Shown one piece after another: positions 1 to 9,510 of a stretch of DNA of 64,000 nucleotides (position 1 is the first letter of the stretch; each line of letters starts with the position of its first letter). The notes below the pieces were generated by a model. The model worked only from the letters and a program-made list of their open reading frames with translations, was not told the DNA's origin and searched no databases. Made by a program: the position numbers and the translations under genes. Origin of the DNA: Allobogoriella deserti (GTDB lineage: Bacteria > Actinomycetota > Actinomycetes > Actinomycetales > Actinomycetaceae); NCBI RefSeq assembly GCF_042680605.1, contig NZ_JBHUEE010000006.1:1-64000 (forward strand), in the 5' to 3' direction.

Positions 1-38
1 CAACTATCAGCCACAGACAACACCACTACCGAAATGAC

Positions 39-77
39 GAATGGCCCGAACCCACAAACCGTGGGTCCGGGCCATTC
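39..77 (-). terminator. Hairpin downstream of tRNA-Leu
   Basis: Inverted repeat with 17-base arms (39-55 and 61-77, one mismatch) around a 5-base loop. It lies 24 bases beyond the 3' end of the minus-strand tRNA-Leu gene, which is the place expected for its terminator. The following minus-strand bases are only mildly T-rich (GTCATTTCGG), so strict rho-independence is uncertain. Confidence 0.6.
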
Positions 78-100
78 CGATGTCCTGAGACATCACAACG

Positions 101-184
101 TGCGCGAGGGGGGAGTTGAACCCCCACGTCCTCTCGGACACACGGACCTGAACCGTGCGCGTCTGCCTATTCCGCCACTCGCGC
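101..184 (-). tRNA. tRNA-Leu (anticodon CAG)
   Basis: Minus-strand cloverleaf of 84 nt. The acceptor arms GCGCGAG (184-178) and CTCGCGC (108-102) pair fully, with discriminator A at 101. The anticodon loop is TTCAGGT within a CACGG/CCGTG stem, so the anticodon is CAG. A long variable arm (GTGTCCGAGAGGACGT) fits a class II leucine tRNA. The T-arm has GTTCAACTC. CCA is not encoded. It is transcribed away from fhaA. Confidence 0.95.
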
Positions 185-579
185 ATGCGTGAACAGCAGA
201 GAAAACGGTAGCACGCAGCCCGCCGCATCCACGACGCCCGGACAGACCACAGCCGGGTGATCCCGGACACGCCCGCGTCCGGGCCCGCGAGCCGGGCAGG
301 ACGGCAGACATCTCTTCTGACACGGCGCGGACAAGGCCCGATCCACGTCGACGAGAACGGTCAGTACGTCGAGTGGCAGCGGGTCCAGGGGTGACGCCGC
401 GCTGATCGGCCGCGCCACCCGAGAGAATGCGGCCACGATCGTTACGATCGTCCTGCTGGGCGCATGCCTGCCGTTCGCCCAGCCCGGACACCAGTCCGGC
501 ACGGACGGACGGGACCTGTGCCCGCAGAGCCGGCGCCAGCCGGACACGATCCGGGCCTCGCCCCGGGAAGGAGTACTCG
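185..579. other. Spacer between tRNA-Leu and fhaA
   Basis: No convincing gene in 395 bases. Open frames crossing it are extensions of fhaA or shadows without family resemblance. It must hold the divergent promoters of tRNA-Leu (minus) and the fhaA operon (plus). The one structured element seen is the palindrome at 435-451. Confidence 0.5.
435..451. promoter_or_regulatory. 17-bp palindrome upstream of fhaA
   Basis: ACGATCGT-T-ACGATCGT is a perfect 8-bp inverted repeat around one base. It lies about 130 bases before the fhaA start codon. Its size and symmetry suit a dimeric regulator's operator, but no regulator is recognised and no promoter boxes were assigned. Confidence 0.3.
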
Positions 580-1290
580 ATGGGTGTCCTCGATCGCTTC
601 GAGAAGGGCGTGGAACGCTTCTTCTCGGCGGCGTTCGCCAAAGCCTTCCGCAGCGAGGTCAAGCCTGTCGAGATCGCCTCAGCCATCCGCCGTGAGATGG
701 ACGATCGCGCCGCCCCCGTCTCCCGGGGACGTACGGTCGTGCCCAACGAGTTCACCGTCGAGCTGTCGAACGCCGACCACCAGCAGGTCACCGACTTCGG
801 CGCCGACGCTCTCGCGGACGAGATGGTAGACGTCGCCACCGAGCATGCCGCCTCCCAGCGCTACTCCTTCGTCGGGCCGGTCGAGGTCCACTTCATCGAG
901 GACGAGGCCCTGTCGACCGGCCGCTTCACCGTCCGCTCCGCCACCCGCCGCGGAGCCGTGGCGCCGGCCACGGCCGCCAAGCCGTCCTCCCGGCATCCGA
1001 TCATCGACATCGACGGCGAGCGCTACCTGCTGACCGGCCCGGTGACCGTCATCGGCCGCGGCAGCGAGGCCGACGTCGTCGTCGACGACACCGGCGTCTC
1101 GCGGCGGCACCTCGAGATCAAGGTGACCCCGGCAGGCGTCATCGCCACCGATCTCGGATCGACGAACGGTAGTTACGTCGAGGGTCACCGCATCGACGCC
1201 GCCACCCTGGTCGACGGCAACACGATCACGGTCGGCCGCACGAAGATCATGTTCTGGACCGGCGCCGACCCCGATGACGACGGCGGGTGA
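580..1290 (+). CDS. fhaA: FhaA, FHA-domain phosphothreonine adaptor
   Basis: 236 aa cytoplasmic adaptor. Residues 1-110 are the FhaA-type DUF3662 domain (opens GVLDRFEKGVERFF). A flexible linker leads to a C-terminal FHA domain at about 140-230 with the GRGSEADVV loop, SRRH and DLGSTNGSYV, the loops that hold phosphothreonine. ATG 580 follows a strong GGAAGGAG; the in-frame extension back to 427 has no family look. It is the first gene of the fhaA-fhaB-pstP-rodA-pbpA-pknA-pknB operon. In Mycobacterium FhaA binds the phosphorylated MurJ pseudokinase and restrains peptidoglycan synthesis; that partner is also in this window (40472-44923). Confidence 0.93.
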   Translation: MGVLDRFEKGVERFFSAAFAKAFRSEVKPVEIASAIRREMDDRAAPVSRGRTVVPNEFTVELSNADHQQVTDFGADALADEMVDVATEHAASQRYSFVGPVEVHFIEDEALSTGRFTVRSATRRGAVAPATAAKPSSRHPIIDIDGERYLLTGPVTVIGRGSEADVVVDDTGVSRRHLEIKVTPAGVIATDLGSTNGSYVEGHRIDAATLVDGNTITVGRTKIMFWTGADPDDDGG

Positions 1291-1293
1291 GCC

Positions 1294-1764
1294 GTGAGCG
1301 AACTGATCGTCACCCTGCTGCGTCTCGGGTTCCTGGTCCTGCTGTGGCTGTTCGTCCTCGCGGCCCTCAACGTGCTGCGCAAGGACCTGTTCGGCACACG
1401 CGTGAATTCACGGGGGCCCGGACGGAGCCGGTCCTCGCGCCGGGACAACGGTGGGGCGCGGCCGGCACGCAACGCACCCACGCGCCTGGTCGTCACTCAG
1501 GGGCCGCTGGCCGGCACCACCATCCCGCTGGGGCCGTCCGCGATCCTGGTGGGCCGCTCGCCGGGCTGCACCCTCGTCCTCGACGACGACTACTCCTCCA
1601 ACCGCCACGCGCGGTTCTTCCCGCAGGACGGCGGCTGGTGGATCGAGGATCTCGGCTCGACCAACGGCACCGTGGTCGGCGATCAGCGACTGACGGCGCC
1701 GGTGCAGGTGCCGCCGGGCACGCCAGTCCGCATCGGGCAGACCGTCCTGGAGCTGCGGCGGTGA
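1294..1764 (+). CDS. fhaB: FhaB (FipA-type), membrane-anchored FHA protein
   Basis: 156 aa. One N-terminal membrane segment (about residues 6-27, LLRLGFLVLLWLFVLAAL), a basic Arg/Gly linker, then an FHA domain at about 65-155 with LVGRSPGC, SSNRHARF and DLGSTNGTVV. GTG 1294 lies 3 bases after the fhaA stop, so the two are probably translationally coupled. In actinobacteria this protein is a phospho-dependent partner of the divisome, downstream of PknA/PknB. Length and layout are normal. Confidence 0.92.
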   Translation: MSELIVTLLRLGFLVLLWLFVLAALNVLRKDLFGTRVNSRGPGRSRSSRRDNGGARPARNAPTRLVVTQGPLAGTTIPLGPSAILVGRSPGCTLVLDDDYSSNRHARFFPQDGGWWIEDLGSTNGTVVGDQRLTAPVQVPPGTPVRIGQTVLELRR

Positions 1765-1776
1765 GCGGGTGAGCGC

Positions 1777-3105
1777 ATGAGCATCCAACTGCGCTTCGCG
1801 GCCCGCTCGGACGTCGGGCTGGTGCGTTCGGTCAACCAGGACTCCGGGTACGCCGGACCGCACCTGCTCGTCCTCGCGGACGGCATGGGTGGCCCGGCCG
1901 GCGGTGACATCGCCTCCTCGGTGGCCGTCGCCCACCTGGCTGAGCTCGACGACGCCCATGGGGCGGACGACCTCCTCGATCTGCTGCGCACCGCCATCAA
2001 CGACGCGCACGACGAGCTGATGGCCCGCTCCGAGGCGGACCCCGAGCTCGCCGGCCTCGGCACCACGTGCATCGCGATCCTGCGCTCGGGGAACAAGCTC
2101 GCCATGGTCCACATCGGCGACTCCCGTGCCTATCTGCTCCGGGACGGCGACCTGGCCCAGGTCACGGAGGATCACACCTTCGTCCAGTACCTCGTCTCCA
2201 CCGGCCGCCTGACCGAGGAGCAGGCCGAGCAGCACCCCCAGCGCAACGTCATCCTGCGGGCCTTGGGCGACAGCGAGGGCGAGGTCGACCTCGACGAATC
2301 GCTGCGGGAGGCCGTCGCGGGAGACCGGTGGCTGCTCGCGTCGGACGGGCTCTTCGGGTTCGTCTCGCACGAGACGATCGCGGAGACGCTCGAGGGCGTC
2401 GCTGAACCCGGCAGCTGCGCCGAGGCCCTCATCGAGCTGTCCCTGCGCGCCGGCGCTCCGGACAACGTCACCTGCGTCGTCGCCGACGTCGTCGACGAGG
2501 ACGGGCCGGCCGAGGGTGACACGACCCCCCAGGTGGTCGGTGCCGCGGCCAACGCGCGCATGCGCGCCAGCCGCGGCGGCTCGTCGGCGGCCGCCCGTGC
2601 CGCGGCGCTGACCGCGTCCCCGGCCGAAACCGCGGAGGACGACGACGAGCTGGACCGGCCGAGCCGCGGACGCCGCTGGGTCGGTCGCATCGTTGCGACG
2701 GTGCTCGTGCTCGCTGCCCTCACCGGCCTGGGCTACGCCGGCTACTCGTGGACCCAGACGCAGTACTTCGTCGCCACCGACGGCGCCTACGTCGCCGTCT
2801 ACCGCGGCATCCCCCAGGAACTCGGCCCGCTCCGACTCGCCTCCCTGCACGAACGGACCGATCTGCGCGTCGACGAGCTCCCTCCGATCGCCCAGGACCG
2901 GCTCACCACACCGATCACGCGGTCCTCTCTCGAGCAGGCCGAGCAGGTCGTCGAGACCCTGCGTGACTCCGTCCCGGAGCCCACGCCGACACCCGACGAC
3001 GAGACGCCCACAGACGGGGAGAGCCCCACCGACGGCCGTTCGCCCGGTCGTTCGCCCACCGCCGAGAGCTCCTCACCTGACGAGTCGACGACGGGGGCGG
3101 GCTGA
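1777..3105 (+). CDS. pstP: PstP, PP2C-family Ser/Thr protein phosphatase
   Basis: 442 aa membrane phosphatase that reverses PknA/PknB phosphorylation. The PP2C catalytic domain (about 5-240) shows metal-binding motifs in order: SVNQDSGY, LADGMGG, HIGDSRAYL, DHTFVQ, LASDGLFGFV and GAPDNVT. A disordered stretch follows, then a single membrane helix at about 305-325 and an extracellular part ending in a Pro/Thr/Ser-rich tail (about 400-442). Its stop overlaps the rodA start (TGATG at 3103-3107), indicating coupled translation. All PP2C aspartates visible to me are intact. Confidence 0.95.
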   Translation: MSIQLRFAARSDVGLVRSVNQDSGYAGPHLLVLADGMGGPAGGDIASSVAVAHLAELDDAHGADDLLDLLRTAINDAHDELMARSEADPELAGLGTTCIAILRSGNKLAMVHIGDSRAYLLRDGDLAQVTEDHTFVQYLVSTGRLTEEQAEQHPQRNVILRALGDSEGEVDLDESLREAVAGDRWLLASDGLFGFVSHETIAETLEGVAEPGSCAEALIELSLRAGAPDNVTCVVADVVDEDGPAEGDTTPQVVGAAANARMRASRGGSSAAARAAALTASPAETAEDDDELDRPSRGRRWVGRIVATVLVLAALTGLGYAGYSWTQTQYFVATDGAYVAVYRGIPQELGPLRLASLHERTDLRVDELPPIAQDRLTTPITRSSLEQAEQVVETLRDSVPEPTPTPDDETPTDGESPTDGRSPGRSPTAESSSPDESTTGAG

Positions 3106-4559
3106 TGGCCGTCGTCACCCACGAACGCCCCCGCACCGGCCGAGCCGCCGAGCTGGGCCTGCTCGTGATCGCACTGCTCATCGCCGTCGGCGCCTACGCC
3201 CAGGTCGCCCTGGCGATCGACGGCGAGCTGCCCGCGGACCTGGCCACCCGCGCCGGCGGCCTCGCCGTGCTCGCCGTCGTCATCCACCTGCTGGTGCGCT
3301 GGAAGGCGCCGTACGCCGATCCGGTCATCCTGCCCGTGGTCGTCGCCCTCAACGGGCTCGGCCTGGCGATGATCTACCGGATCGATCTCGCCACGGGCGA
3401 GTCCGGGGCGGCGGACCGGCAGCTCATGTGGACGTTGGTGGGCGCTGCCGCCGCCGTCGCGACGCTCTGGGTGATCCGCGACCACCGCGTGCTGCGCCGC
3501 TACACCTACACCGCGATGGTCGCGGGACTGGTGCTGCTCGTCCTCCCGCTGCTGCCGCTCATCGGCACCACCATCAACGGAGCACGGATCTGGATCCACC
3601 TGGGCCCGCTGTCCTTCCAGCCCGGTGAGATCGCCAAGATCGTGCTCGCCGTCTTCTTCGCCGGGTACCTCGTCACCAAACGCGACACCCTGACCCTGGC
3701 CGGCCCGCGGATCCTCTGGCTGCAGTTCCCTCGCATCCGTGACCTCGGGCCGATCCTGCTCGCGTGGGGCACCTCGATCGTCATCCTGGTGGGCCAGCGC
3801 GACCTCGGCACTTCGCTGCTGTTCTTCGGGCTGTTCGTCGCCATGCTCTACGTGGCGACCGAACGCTTGAGCTGGATCCTGCTCGGCCTGGTCCTCTTCG
3901 CCGCAGGCGCGGTGGCCGCCTCGCAACTGTTCGGTCACGTCGGCGCGCGCTTCGACGGCTGGCTCAACGCCTACGACCCGGAGGTCTACAACCGCTCACC
4001 CGGCGGGTCCGGCCAGTTGGTCAGCGGCCAGTTCGGCATGGCCTCCGGCGGGCTCATGGGCACCGGCCTCGGCCAGGGATATCCGGAGACGGTGCCCTAC
4101 GCGAGCTCGGACTTCATCATCGCCGCGCTCGGCGAGGAGCTCGGTTTGGTGGGGCTGCTCGTCATCCTGCTCCTGTACCTCATCGTCGCCGAGCGCGGCA
4201 TGCGCGCCGGGATCGGCGTGCGCGACGGGTTCGGCAAGCTCTTCGCCTCCGGGATGGCGTTCGTTTTCGCCTTCCAGGTCTTCGTCGTGGTCGGCGGCAT
4301 CACGCGGATCATCCCGGTCACCGGGCTCACCGCCCCGTTCCTGGCGGCCGGCGGCTCCTCGCTGGTCTCCAACTGGATCATCATCGCCTTGCTGCTGCGG
4401 ATCTCGGACTCCGCGCGGCGGCCCGCGCCCCCGCTGGAGCCGATCACGGACGACGGCGGGCGCTGCCCGGACGACGGCGCAGACGGGCCGGGTGAGCCCG
4501 GGCGACGCGGCGGGCCCGGTCCCGGTGACGACAGCAGGACAGAGGTGGTGCGGCTGTGA
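3105..4559 (+). CDS. rodA: RodA/FtsW-family SEDS peptidoglycan glycosyltransferase
   Basis: 484 aa polytopic membrane protein of the SEDS family, which polymerises lipid II. At least ten hydrophobic segments are visible. Signatures include GQRDLGTSLLFFGLF, a large extracellular loop with YDPEVYNRSPGGSGQ and LMGTGLGQGYP, and FIIAALGEELGLVG. The C-terminal 45 residues are charged and cytoplasmic. It sits directly before the class B PBP gene pbpA, its usual transpeptidase partner, with a 4-base overlap (GTGA at 4556). FtsW is the alternative name, but the pstP-pbpA context favours RodA. Confidence 0.93.
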   Translation: MAVVTHERPRTGRAAELGLLVIALLIAVGAYAQVALAIDGELPADLATRAGGLAVLAVVIHLLVRWKAPYADPVILPVVVALNGLGLAMIYRIDLATGESGAADRQLMWTLVGAAAAVATLWVIRDHRVLRRYTYTAMVAGLVLLVLPLLPLIGTTINGARIWIHLGPLSFQPGEIAKIVLAVFFAGYLVTKRDTLTLAGPRILWLQFPRIRDLGPILLAWGTSIVILVGQRDLGTSLLFFGLFVAMLYVATERLSWILLGLVLFAAGAVAASQLFGHVGARFDGWLNAYDPEVYNRSPGGSGQLVSGQFGMASGGLMGTGLGQGYPETVPYASSDFIIAALGEELGLVGLLVILLLYLIVAERGMRAGIGVRDGFGKLFASGMAFVFAFQVFVVVGGITRIIPVTGLTAPFLAAGGSSLVSNWIIIALLLRISDSARRPAPPLEPITDDGGRCPDDGADGPGEPGRRGGPGPGDDSRTEVVRL

Positions 4560-6016
4560 ACCGCCCGATCCGACGTCTGGCGACCGTTGTCGTCGTCATG
4601 TTCCTCGCGCTCATGATGGGGGCGACGTCGGTCCAGTTCTTCCAGGCCGACCGACTCAACGCCGATCCGCGCAACGTGCGGACGGTCTACCGCGAGTACG
4701 GCCGCGACCGCGGACCGATCGTCGTCGCCGGTGAGGCGGTCGCCCGTTCCGAGCCGGTCGATGACAACTACGAGTACCAGCGCGTCTATCCGCACGGTGA
4801 GCTCTACGGCCACGTCACGGGGTACTTCTCGACGGCGCACAACCGACTCACCGGGCTGGAGATGAGTGAGAACGAGGTGCTCAACGGCACCTCCAGCTCG
4901 CTGCTGCTCCAGCGGATCCAGACGCTCGTCACGGGCAACCAGCCTCAGGGCGGGGCCATCGAGTTGACGATCGACCCGAACGCCCAGCGTGCCGCGGCCG
5001 ACGCACTCGGGGACCGGCGCGGCGCCGTCGTCGCCCTGGACCCGGAAACCGGAGCGATCCTGTCGATGGTCTCCACGCCGGGGTTCGACCCGAACGCCCT
5101 GGCCACTCACGTGCGTGAGGACGCCGACGCCGCCTACGAGCAGTACACCTCGCAGGATGCGGGTAGCCCGTTGACCAATCGGGCGATCGGCGGCGACCAG
5201 TACCCACCCGGCTCGTCGTTCAAGGTCATCACGGCGGCTGCAGCCCTCGAGTCCGGCGAGGTGGCCGGCCCCGACGCGATGGTTCCGGGCCCGACCACGT
5301 TGGACCTGCCTCAGACGAGCCACGTGATCTACAACCCCGAGCGGCTGCCGTGCGGTGACGGCTCCGGCGAGGTCACGCTCACCCAGGCGTTCCGGCAGTC
5401 CTGCAACACGACGTTCGGTCAGCTCTCCATGGACATGGGCGAGGACACGCTGCGCGAGCAGGCGGAGGCGTTCGGTTTCGGTGAGGACCTCGACGTCCCG
5501 CAGTCGGTGACGCCCTCGCGCTTCCCGGACGATCCCACACCGCCCGAGCTCGCGATGTCGGGGATCGGCCAGGCCAGCGTGCGGGTCACGCCGATGCAGA
5601 TGGCCATGGTCGCGGCCGCTGTCGCCAACGACGGCACCCAGATGCAGCCCTACCTCGTCGCCCGCGAGCTCACGGCCGACCTGGAGGAGGTGTCCTCGAC
5701 CCAGCCGCGCACTCTGCGCGAGTCGGTCTCGCCGGAGACCGCGGACGCCCTGTCCACGATGATGGTCGAGGTCGTCGAGAACGGCACCGGCACCGCCGCC
5801 CAGATCCCGGGTGTGACGGTGGCCGGCAAGACGGGCACGGCGCAGGTGAGCGAGGGCGTCGAGGCACATTCGTGGTTCATCGGGTTCGCCGACGCCGGGG
5901 ACGGGCCGGAGGTCGCCGTCGCGGCCCTGGTCGAGAACGGGGGCGACGGCGGTTCGACCGCGGGCCCGATCGCGCGCGAGGTCATGCAGGCTGTCCTGTC
6001 AGGGGGGTCAGGATGA
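4556..6016 (+). CDS. pbpA: PbpA, class B penicillin-binding protein
   Basis: 486 aa transpeptidase anchored by one N-terminal helix (about residues 10-28). Active-site motifs are complete: SSFK (about 220-223), SCN (about 282-284) and KTGT (about 425-428). The N-terminal half is the short PbpA-type pedestal (for example QRVYPHGELYGHVTGY), with no PASTA domain. GTG 4556 overlaps the rodA stop. It crosslinks new peptidoglycan with RodA; in Mycobacterium PbpA is a PknB-linked division factor. Its own stop overlaps the pknA ATG (ATGA at 6013-6016). Confidence 0.94.
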   Translation: MNRPIRRLATVVVVMFLALMMGATSVQFFQADRLNADPRNVRTVYREYGRDRGPIVVAGEAVARSEPVDDNYEYQRVYPHGELYGHVTGYFSTAHNRLTGLEMSENEVLNGTSSSLLLQRIQTLVTGNQPQGGAIELTIDPNAQRAAADALGDRRGAVVALDPETGAILSMVSTPGFDPNALATHVREDADAAYEQYTSQDAGSPLTNRAIGGDQYPPGSSFKVITAAAALESGEVAGPDAMVPGPTTLDLPQTSHVIYNPERLPCGDGSGEVTLTQAFRQSCNTTFGQLSMDMGEDTLREQAEAFGFGEDLDVPQSVTPSRFPDDPTPPELAMSGIGQASVRVTPMQMAMVAAAVANDGTQMQPYLVARELTADLEEVSSTQPRTLRESVSPETADALSTMMVEVVENGTGTAAQIPGVTVAGKTGTAQVSEGVEAHSWFIGFADAGDGPEVAVAALVENGGDGGSTAGPIAREVMQAVLSGGSG

Positions 6017-7506
6017 GCGTGGACAACTCCATCAGGCCGGCCGCGCACCGAGCCGCCCCGGACGGGCCGCGGGCGCGCGGCTCGGCCGCCGCGCCGACTC
6101 CGCAGATCGGCCTCGTCCTCGGTGCGCGGTACGAGCTCACCGAGCGCATCGCCGTCGGCGGCATGGGAGAGGTCTGGAAGGCGCTGGACCGGCGCCTCGG
6201 CCGCGTCGTGGCCGTCAAGGTGCTCCGGCCGGAGCTCGTCGGTGACGAACAGTTCCTCGCCCGACTGCGGACGGAGGCACGCAACACGGCCGGTCTGCGG
6301 CACACCAACCTGGCGATGCTGCTCGACCACGGCGAGGCGGACGGATCCGGATTCCTCGTCATGGAACTGGTGACCGGCGAGACACTCGCGGAGCGGTTGC
6401 GCCGTGAAGGCACGCTCTCATCCGAGGAGCTGCTGCCCCTCCTCGCCCAGGCCTGCCGCGGACTGCACGCCGCCCACACCGCCGGGGTCGTCCATCGCGA
6501 CGTCAAGCCGGCCAACGTGATGATCACGCCCGACGGCGTGGTCAAGCTGACCGACTTCGGCATCTCTCTGGCAGCGAACCAGGCCCCGATGACCTCGGCC
6601 GGCATGGTCATGGGCACGGCGCACTACCTGCCGCCCGAGCAGGCCACCGGCCGGCCCGCCACGCCGGCGGGTGACGTCTACGCCCTCGGCGTGCTGGCGT
6701 ACGAGTGCCTGACCGGCGAGCGTCCGTTCACCGGCGCCAGCCAGGTCGAGATCGCCTTCGCGCACGTCAACGAGCCGGTCCCCGATCTACCCGGCTGGGT
6801 CCCGGAACCTGTCGGCGCCGCCGTCACCCGCATGCTCGCCAAGGACCCGGGGAATCGGACCGCCTCCGCGCTCGCCTGCGCCCATCAGCTCGAGGAGGTC
6901 CTCTCCGAACTGACGGGCGACGTCCCGCATACGCCGGCGGCGCGCCCGGCAGCACCACAGACACCACCGGCACATGAGCCGTCCCGGAGGCCCGCGGCGC
7001 ACCGCGGCACCGAGGACCCGCGGCGCGGACCAGACGCCGCGGGTTCACGGCACGCCGCCGCCCCGGGCGCGGCGCGGCCGACAATGCCGCCCACAAGCCG
7101 AGCGACCACGCCACCGGCGACGCCGCGGCGACGCGCGCCCGGCCAGGGCGCTCTCGCCGTCGTCCAGCGCCTGGCCCTGCCGGCGGGGGTCTCCCGGCAC
7201 AGTTCCGGTCGACGCGCCGCCGCTCCGGCCCGGCCCGAGCCACGGAACCGCCGACAGGCGCCCGGCCGGCCGGCTCGAGGACAGACGCGGCGTCGGCTGC
7301 TGGGCGGTCGCCTCCCGACGTGGCGCGAACTCTCGGCGGACCGGGTGTGGCTGGTCACGATGACCGTGGTGGTCACCGTGCTCTTCGTCATGCTGGTCCT
7401 CGTGGCGGTCACGGGCGCAGGTAGCCTGGTCGGCGCCGATCGCGACGGCGCCGGACCGCCGAGCATGATGTTCACCCCCAGCACCGTGAGGACGACTAGT
7501 GGCTGA
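6013..7506 (+). CDS. pknA: PknA-like membrane Ser/Thr protein kinase
   Basis: 497 aa. The kinase domain spans about 35-305: glycine loop AVGGMGEVW, catalytic lysine in VAVKVL (about 69), HRDVKPANV (about 161-169), DFG in TDFGIS and a MGTAHYLPPEQA activation-segment end. A long, basic, Pro/Ala/Arg-rich juxtamembrane segment (about 310-440) leads to one helix at about 445-470 and a short extracellular tail of about 25 residues, with no sensor domain, as in PknA. The start chosen is ATG 6013, overlapping the pbpA stop; an upstream in-frame start lies inside pbpA. It overlaps pknB by 8 bases. Confidence 0.92.
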   Translation: MSVDNSIRPAAHRAAPDGPRARGSAAAPTPQIGLVLGARYELTERIAVGGMGEVWKALDRRLGRVVAVKVLRPELVGDEQFLARLRTEARNTAGLRHTNLAMLLDHGEADGSGFLVMELVTGETLAERLRREGTLSSEELLPLLAQACRGLHAAHTAGVVHRDVKPANVMITPDGVVKLTDFGISLAANQAPMTSAGMVMGTAHYLPPEQATGRPATPAGDVYALGVLAYECLTGERPFTGASQVEIAFAHVNEPVPDLPGWVPEPVGAAVTRMLAKDPGNRTASALACAHQLEEVLSELTGDVPHTPAARPAAPQTPPAHEPSRRPAAHRGTEDPRRGPDAAGSRHAAAPGAARPTMPPTSRATTPPATPRRRAPGQGALAVVQRLALPAGVSRHSSGRRAAAPARPEPRNRRQAPGRPARGQTRRRLLGGRLPTWRELSADRVWLVTMTVVVTVLFVMLVLVAVTGAGSLVGADRDGAGPPSMMFTPSTVRTTSG

Positions 7507-9418
7507 CGAGATACCCCGGGTTCTCTCGGGGCGCTACGAGGTCGGCGAGCTGATCGGGCGCGGCGGCATGGCCGAGGTCCACATCGGCTACGACAACCGC
7601 CTCTCCCGCACCGTCGCGATCAAGGTGCTGCGCTCCGACCTCGCCCGGGACGCCACCTTCCAGGCCCGGTTCCGTCGCGAGGCACAGTCCTCGGCCGCGC
7701 TGAACCACCCGGCGATCGTCGCGGTCTACGACACCGGCGAGGAAGAGGTCGCCGACGCCCACGGCAACAAGGTGGCGGTGCCGTTCATCGTCATGGAGTA
7801 CGTCGAGGGCCACACCGTGCGCAACCTGCTCGCCGGCGGAGACCCGGTGCCGATCGACGAGGCGGTCGAAATCACCACCGGCGTGCTCTCCGCCCTGGAG
7901 TACTCCCACCGCGAAGGGATCGTCCACCGGGACATCAAGCCGGGAAACATCATGCTCACCCCCACCGGACAGGTGAAGGTGATGGACTTCGGCATCGCCA
8001 GGGCGATGGCCGATTCCGCGGCGACGATGACCCAGACCCACGCCGTCGTCGGCACCGCGCAGTACCTGTCGCCGGAACAGGCGCGCGGCGAGGTCGTCGA
8101 CGCTCGCTCCGACCTGTACTCCACCGGATGCCTGCTCTACGAGCTGCTCACCGGGCAGCCGCCGTTCTCCGGCGACTCCGCCGTGGCCGTCGCCTATCAG
8201 CACGTGCGGGAGATCCCGAAGGCGCCCTCGGAGGTCACCCCGGACATCCCGGAGGTGCTCGACCGGGTGGTCCTGAAGTCGCTCGCGAAGGATCGCACCG
8301 ACCGCTACGACGACGCTGCGCACATGCGCAGCGACCTGCTCGCCGCGGTCCGGGGCGGTTCCGTCGAGGCGCCCGCCACGGCCGTGTGGTCCGCGGCGGC
8401 TGCCGCGCCCGCCGCCGCGGCGACCCCGGCCCAGGCCACCCGCGCCATGAGCAGGACGCCCACCACGGGGGTGGCCACGCAGCAGCGGACCGATCCGGAG
8501 GAGGACGAGGAGAAGAAGTCCCGCTGGTGGATCTGGCTCCTGGCCCTGCTCGGGATCGCCGCAGCCGCGGGCATCGCCTGGTTCCTCCTCGATCCGACGG
8601 CGGAGGAAGAGCCGCCTCCACCGACGATGGTCGAGGTGCCGGATATGACCGGCATGGACCAGGTCGACGCCCGTCAGGAGCTGGAGTCGGTCAACCTCCA
8701 GGCCGCCATCGAGGAGCCGCAACCCTCGGACGACGTCGAGGAAGGGCTGTTCCTCTCCTCGGACCCCTCGGTGGGTGAGTCCGTCGAGGAGGGCAGCACG
8801 GTCCGGCTGGTCTTCTCCTCAGGGCCGGAGGACGTCGACGTGCCGGACATGATCGGCATGACGTCGGACCAGGCCCGCACGGCCCTGGAACAGGCGGGCC
8901 TGACGCTCGGCGGCGAGGAGTCGGGGGAGGATCCGGATCGCGAGCCCGGCACGGTCATGGCCACCGACCCCAGCGCCGGATCCACTGTGCCGCCCGGGAC
9001 GGCGGTGACGCTGACCATCGTGAGCAACCTCGTCGAACTGCCCGATCTGACCGGGATGAGCGAGGAGGAGGCGATCTCCGAGCTGGAGTCCCGTGATCTG
9101 CAGTACGAGACCCAGGAGCAGGAGTCCGGTGACTTCGACCCCGGAACCGTGCTCGAGCAGTCCCATCCTGCGGGCATCGTCGAGCGGGGGACCACGGTCA
9201 CGCTGACTGTCGCCGTCGAGCCGGAGGAGCCGACGGACGAGCCCACCGACGAACCGACAGACGAGCCGACGGACGAGCCCACCGGCGGCAACGGCAACGG
9301 CGGGAACGGGAACGACGGCGGCGGCAACGGCGACGGCGGCGGCAACGGCGGTGACGGGAACGGCGGGAACAACCCGACGAGCCCGGGCAACAGCCTGCTC
9401 GGACCCGGCGACGGCTGA
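7499..9418 (+). CDS. pknB: PknB, PASTA-domain Ser/Thr protein kinase
   Basis: 639 aa, the growth- and division-linked receptor kinase. Kinase domain about 12-275: glycine loop IGRGGMAEV, Lys about 41 in IKVL, HRDIKPGNI with catalytic Asp about 144, DFG about 162, GTAQYLSPEQA. Membrane helix at about 344-364. Extracellularly I count three PASTA repeats (about 380-445, 446-512, 513-578), opening VEVPDMTG, VDVPDMIG and VELPDLTG; these bind muropeptides or lipid II. The tail has DEPT repeats followed by a Gly/Asn-rich stretch. GTG 7499 overlaps pknA; it is the last gene of the operon. Confidence 0.95.
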   Translation: MADEIPRVLSGRYEVGELIGRGGMAEVHIGYDNRLSRTVAIKVLRSDLARDATFQARFRREAQSSAALNHPAIVAVYDTGEEEVADAHGNKVAVPFIVMEYVEGHTVRNLLAGGDPVPIDEAVEITTGVLSALEYSHREGIVHRDIKPGNIMLTPTGQVKVMDFGIARAMADSAATMTQTHAVVGTAQYLSPEQARGEVVDARSDLYSTGCLLYELLTGQPPFSGDSAVAVAYQHVREIPKAPSEVTPDIPEVLDRVVLKSLAKDRTDRYDDAAHMRSDLLAAVRGGSVEAPATAVWSAAAAAPAAAATPAQATRAMSRTPTTGVATQQRTDPEEDEEKKSRWWIWLLALLGIAAAAGIAWFLLDPTAEEEPPPPTMVEVPDMTGMDQVDARQELESVNLQAAIEEPQPSDDVEEGLFLSSDPSVGESVEEGSTVRLVFSSGPEDVDVPDMIGMTSDQARTALEQAGLTLGGEESGEDPDREPGTVMATDPSAGSTVPPGTAVTLTIVSNLVELPDLTGMSEEEAISELESRDLQYETQEQESGDFDPGTVLEQSHPAGIVERGTTVTLTVAVEPEEPTDEPTDEPTDEPTDEPTGGNGNGGNGNDGGGNGDGGGNGGDGNGGNNPTSPGNSLLGPGDG

Positions 9419-9510
9419 GCACCGCTGCGACCCGACTCGGACACCTGACTGAACCGGGACACCTGCCTGATCGGGAGTCCGGACGGGTACCGCGGCCCGG
9501 GGCGCCCTGG

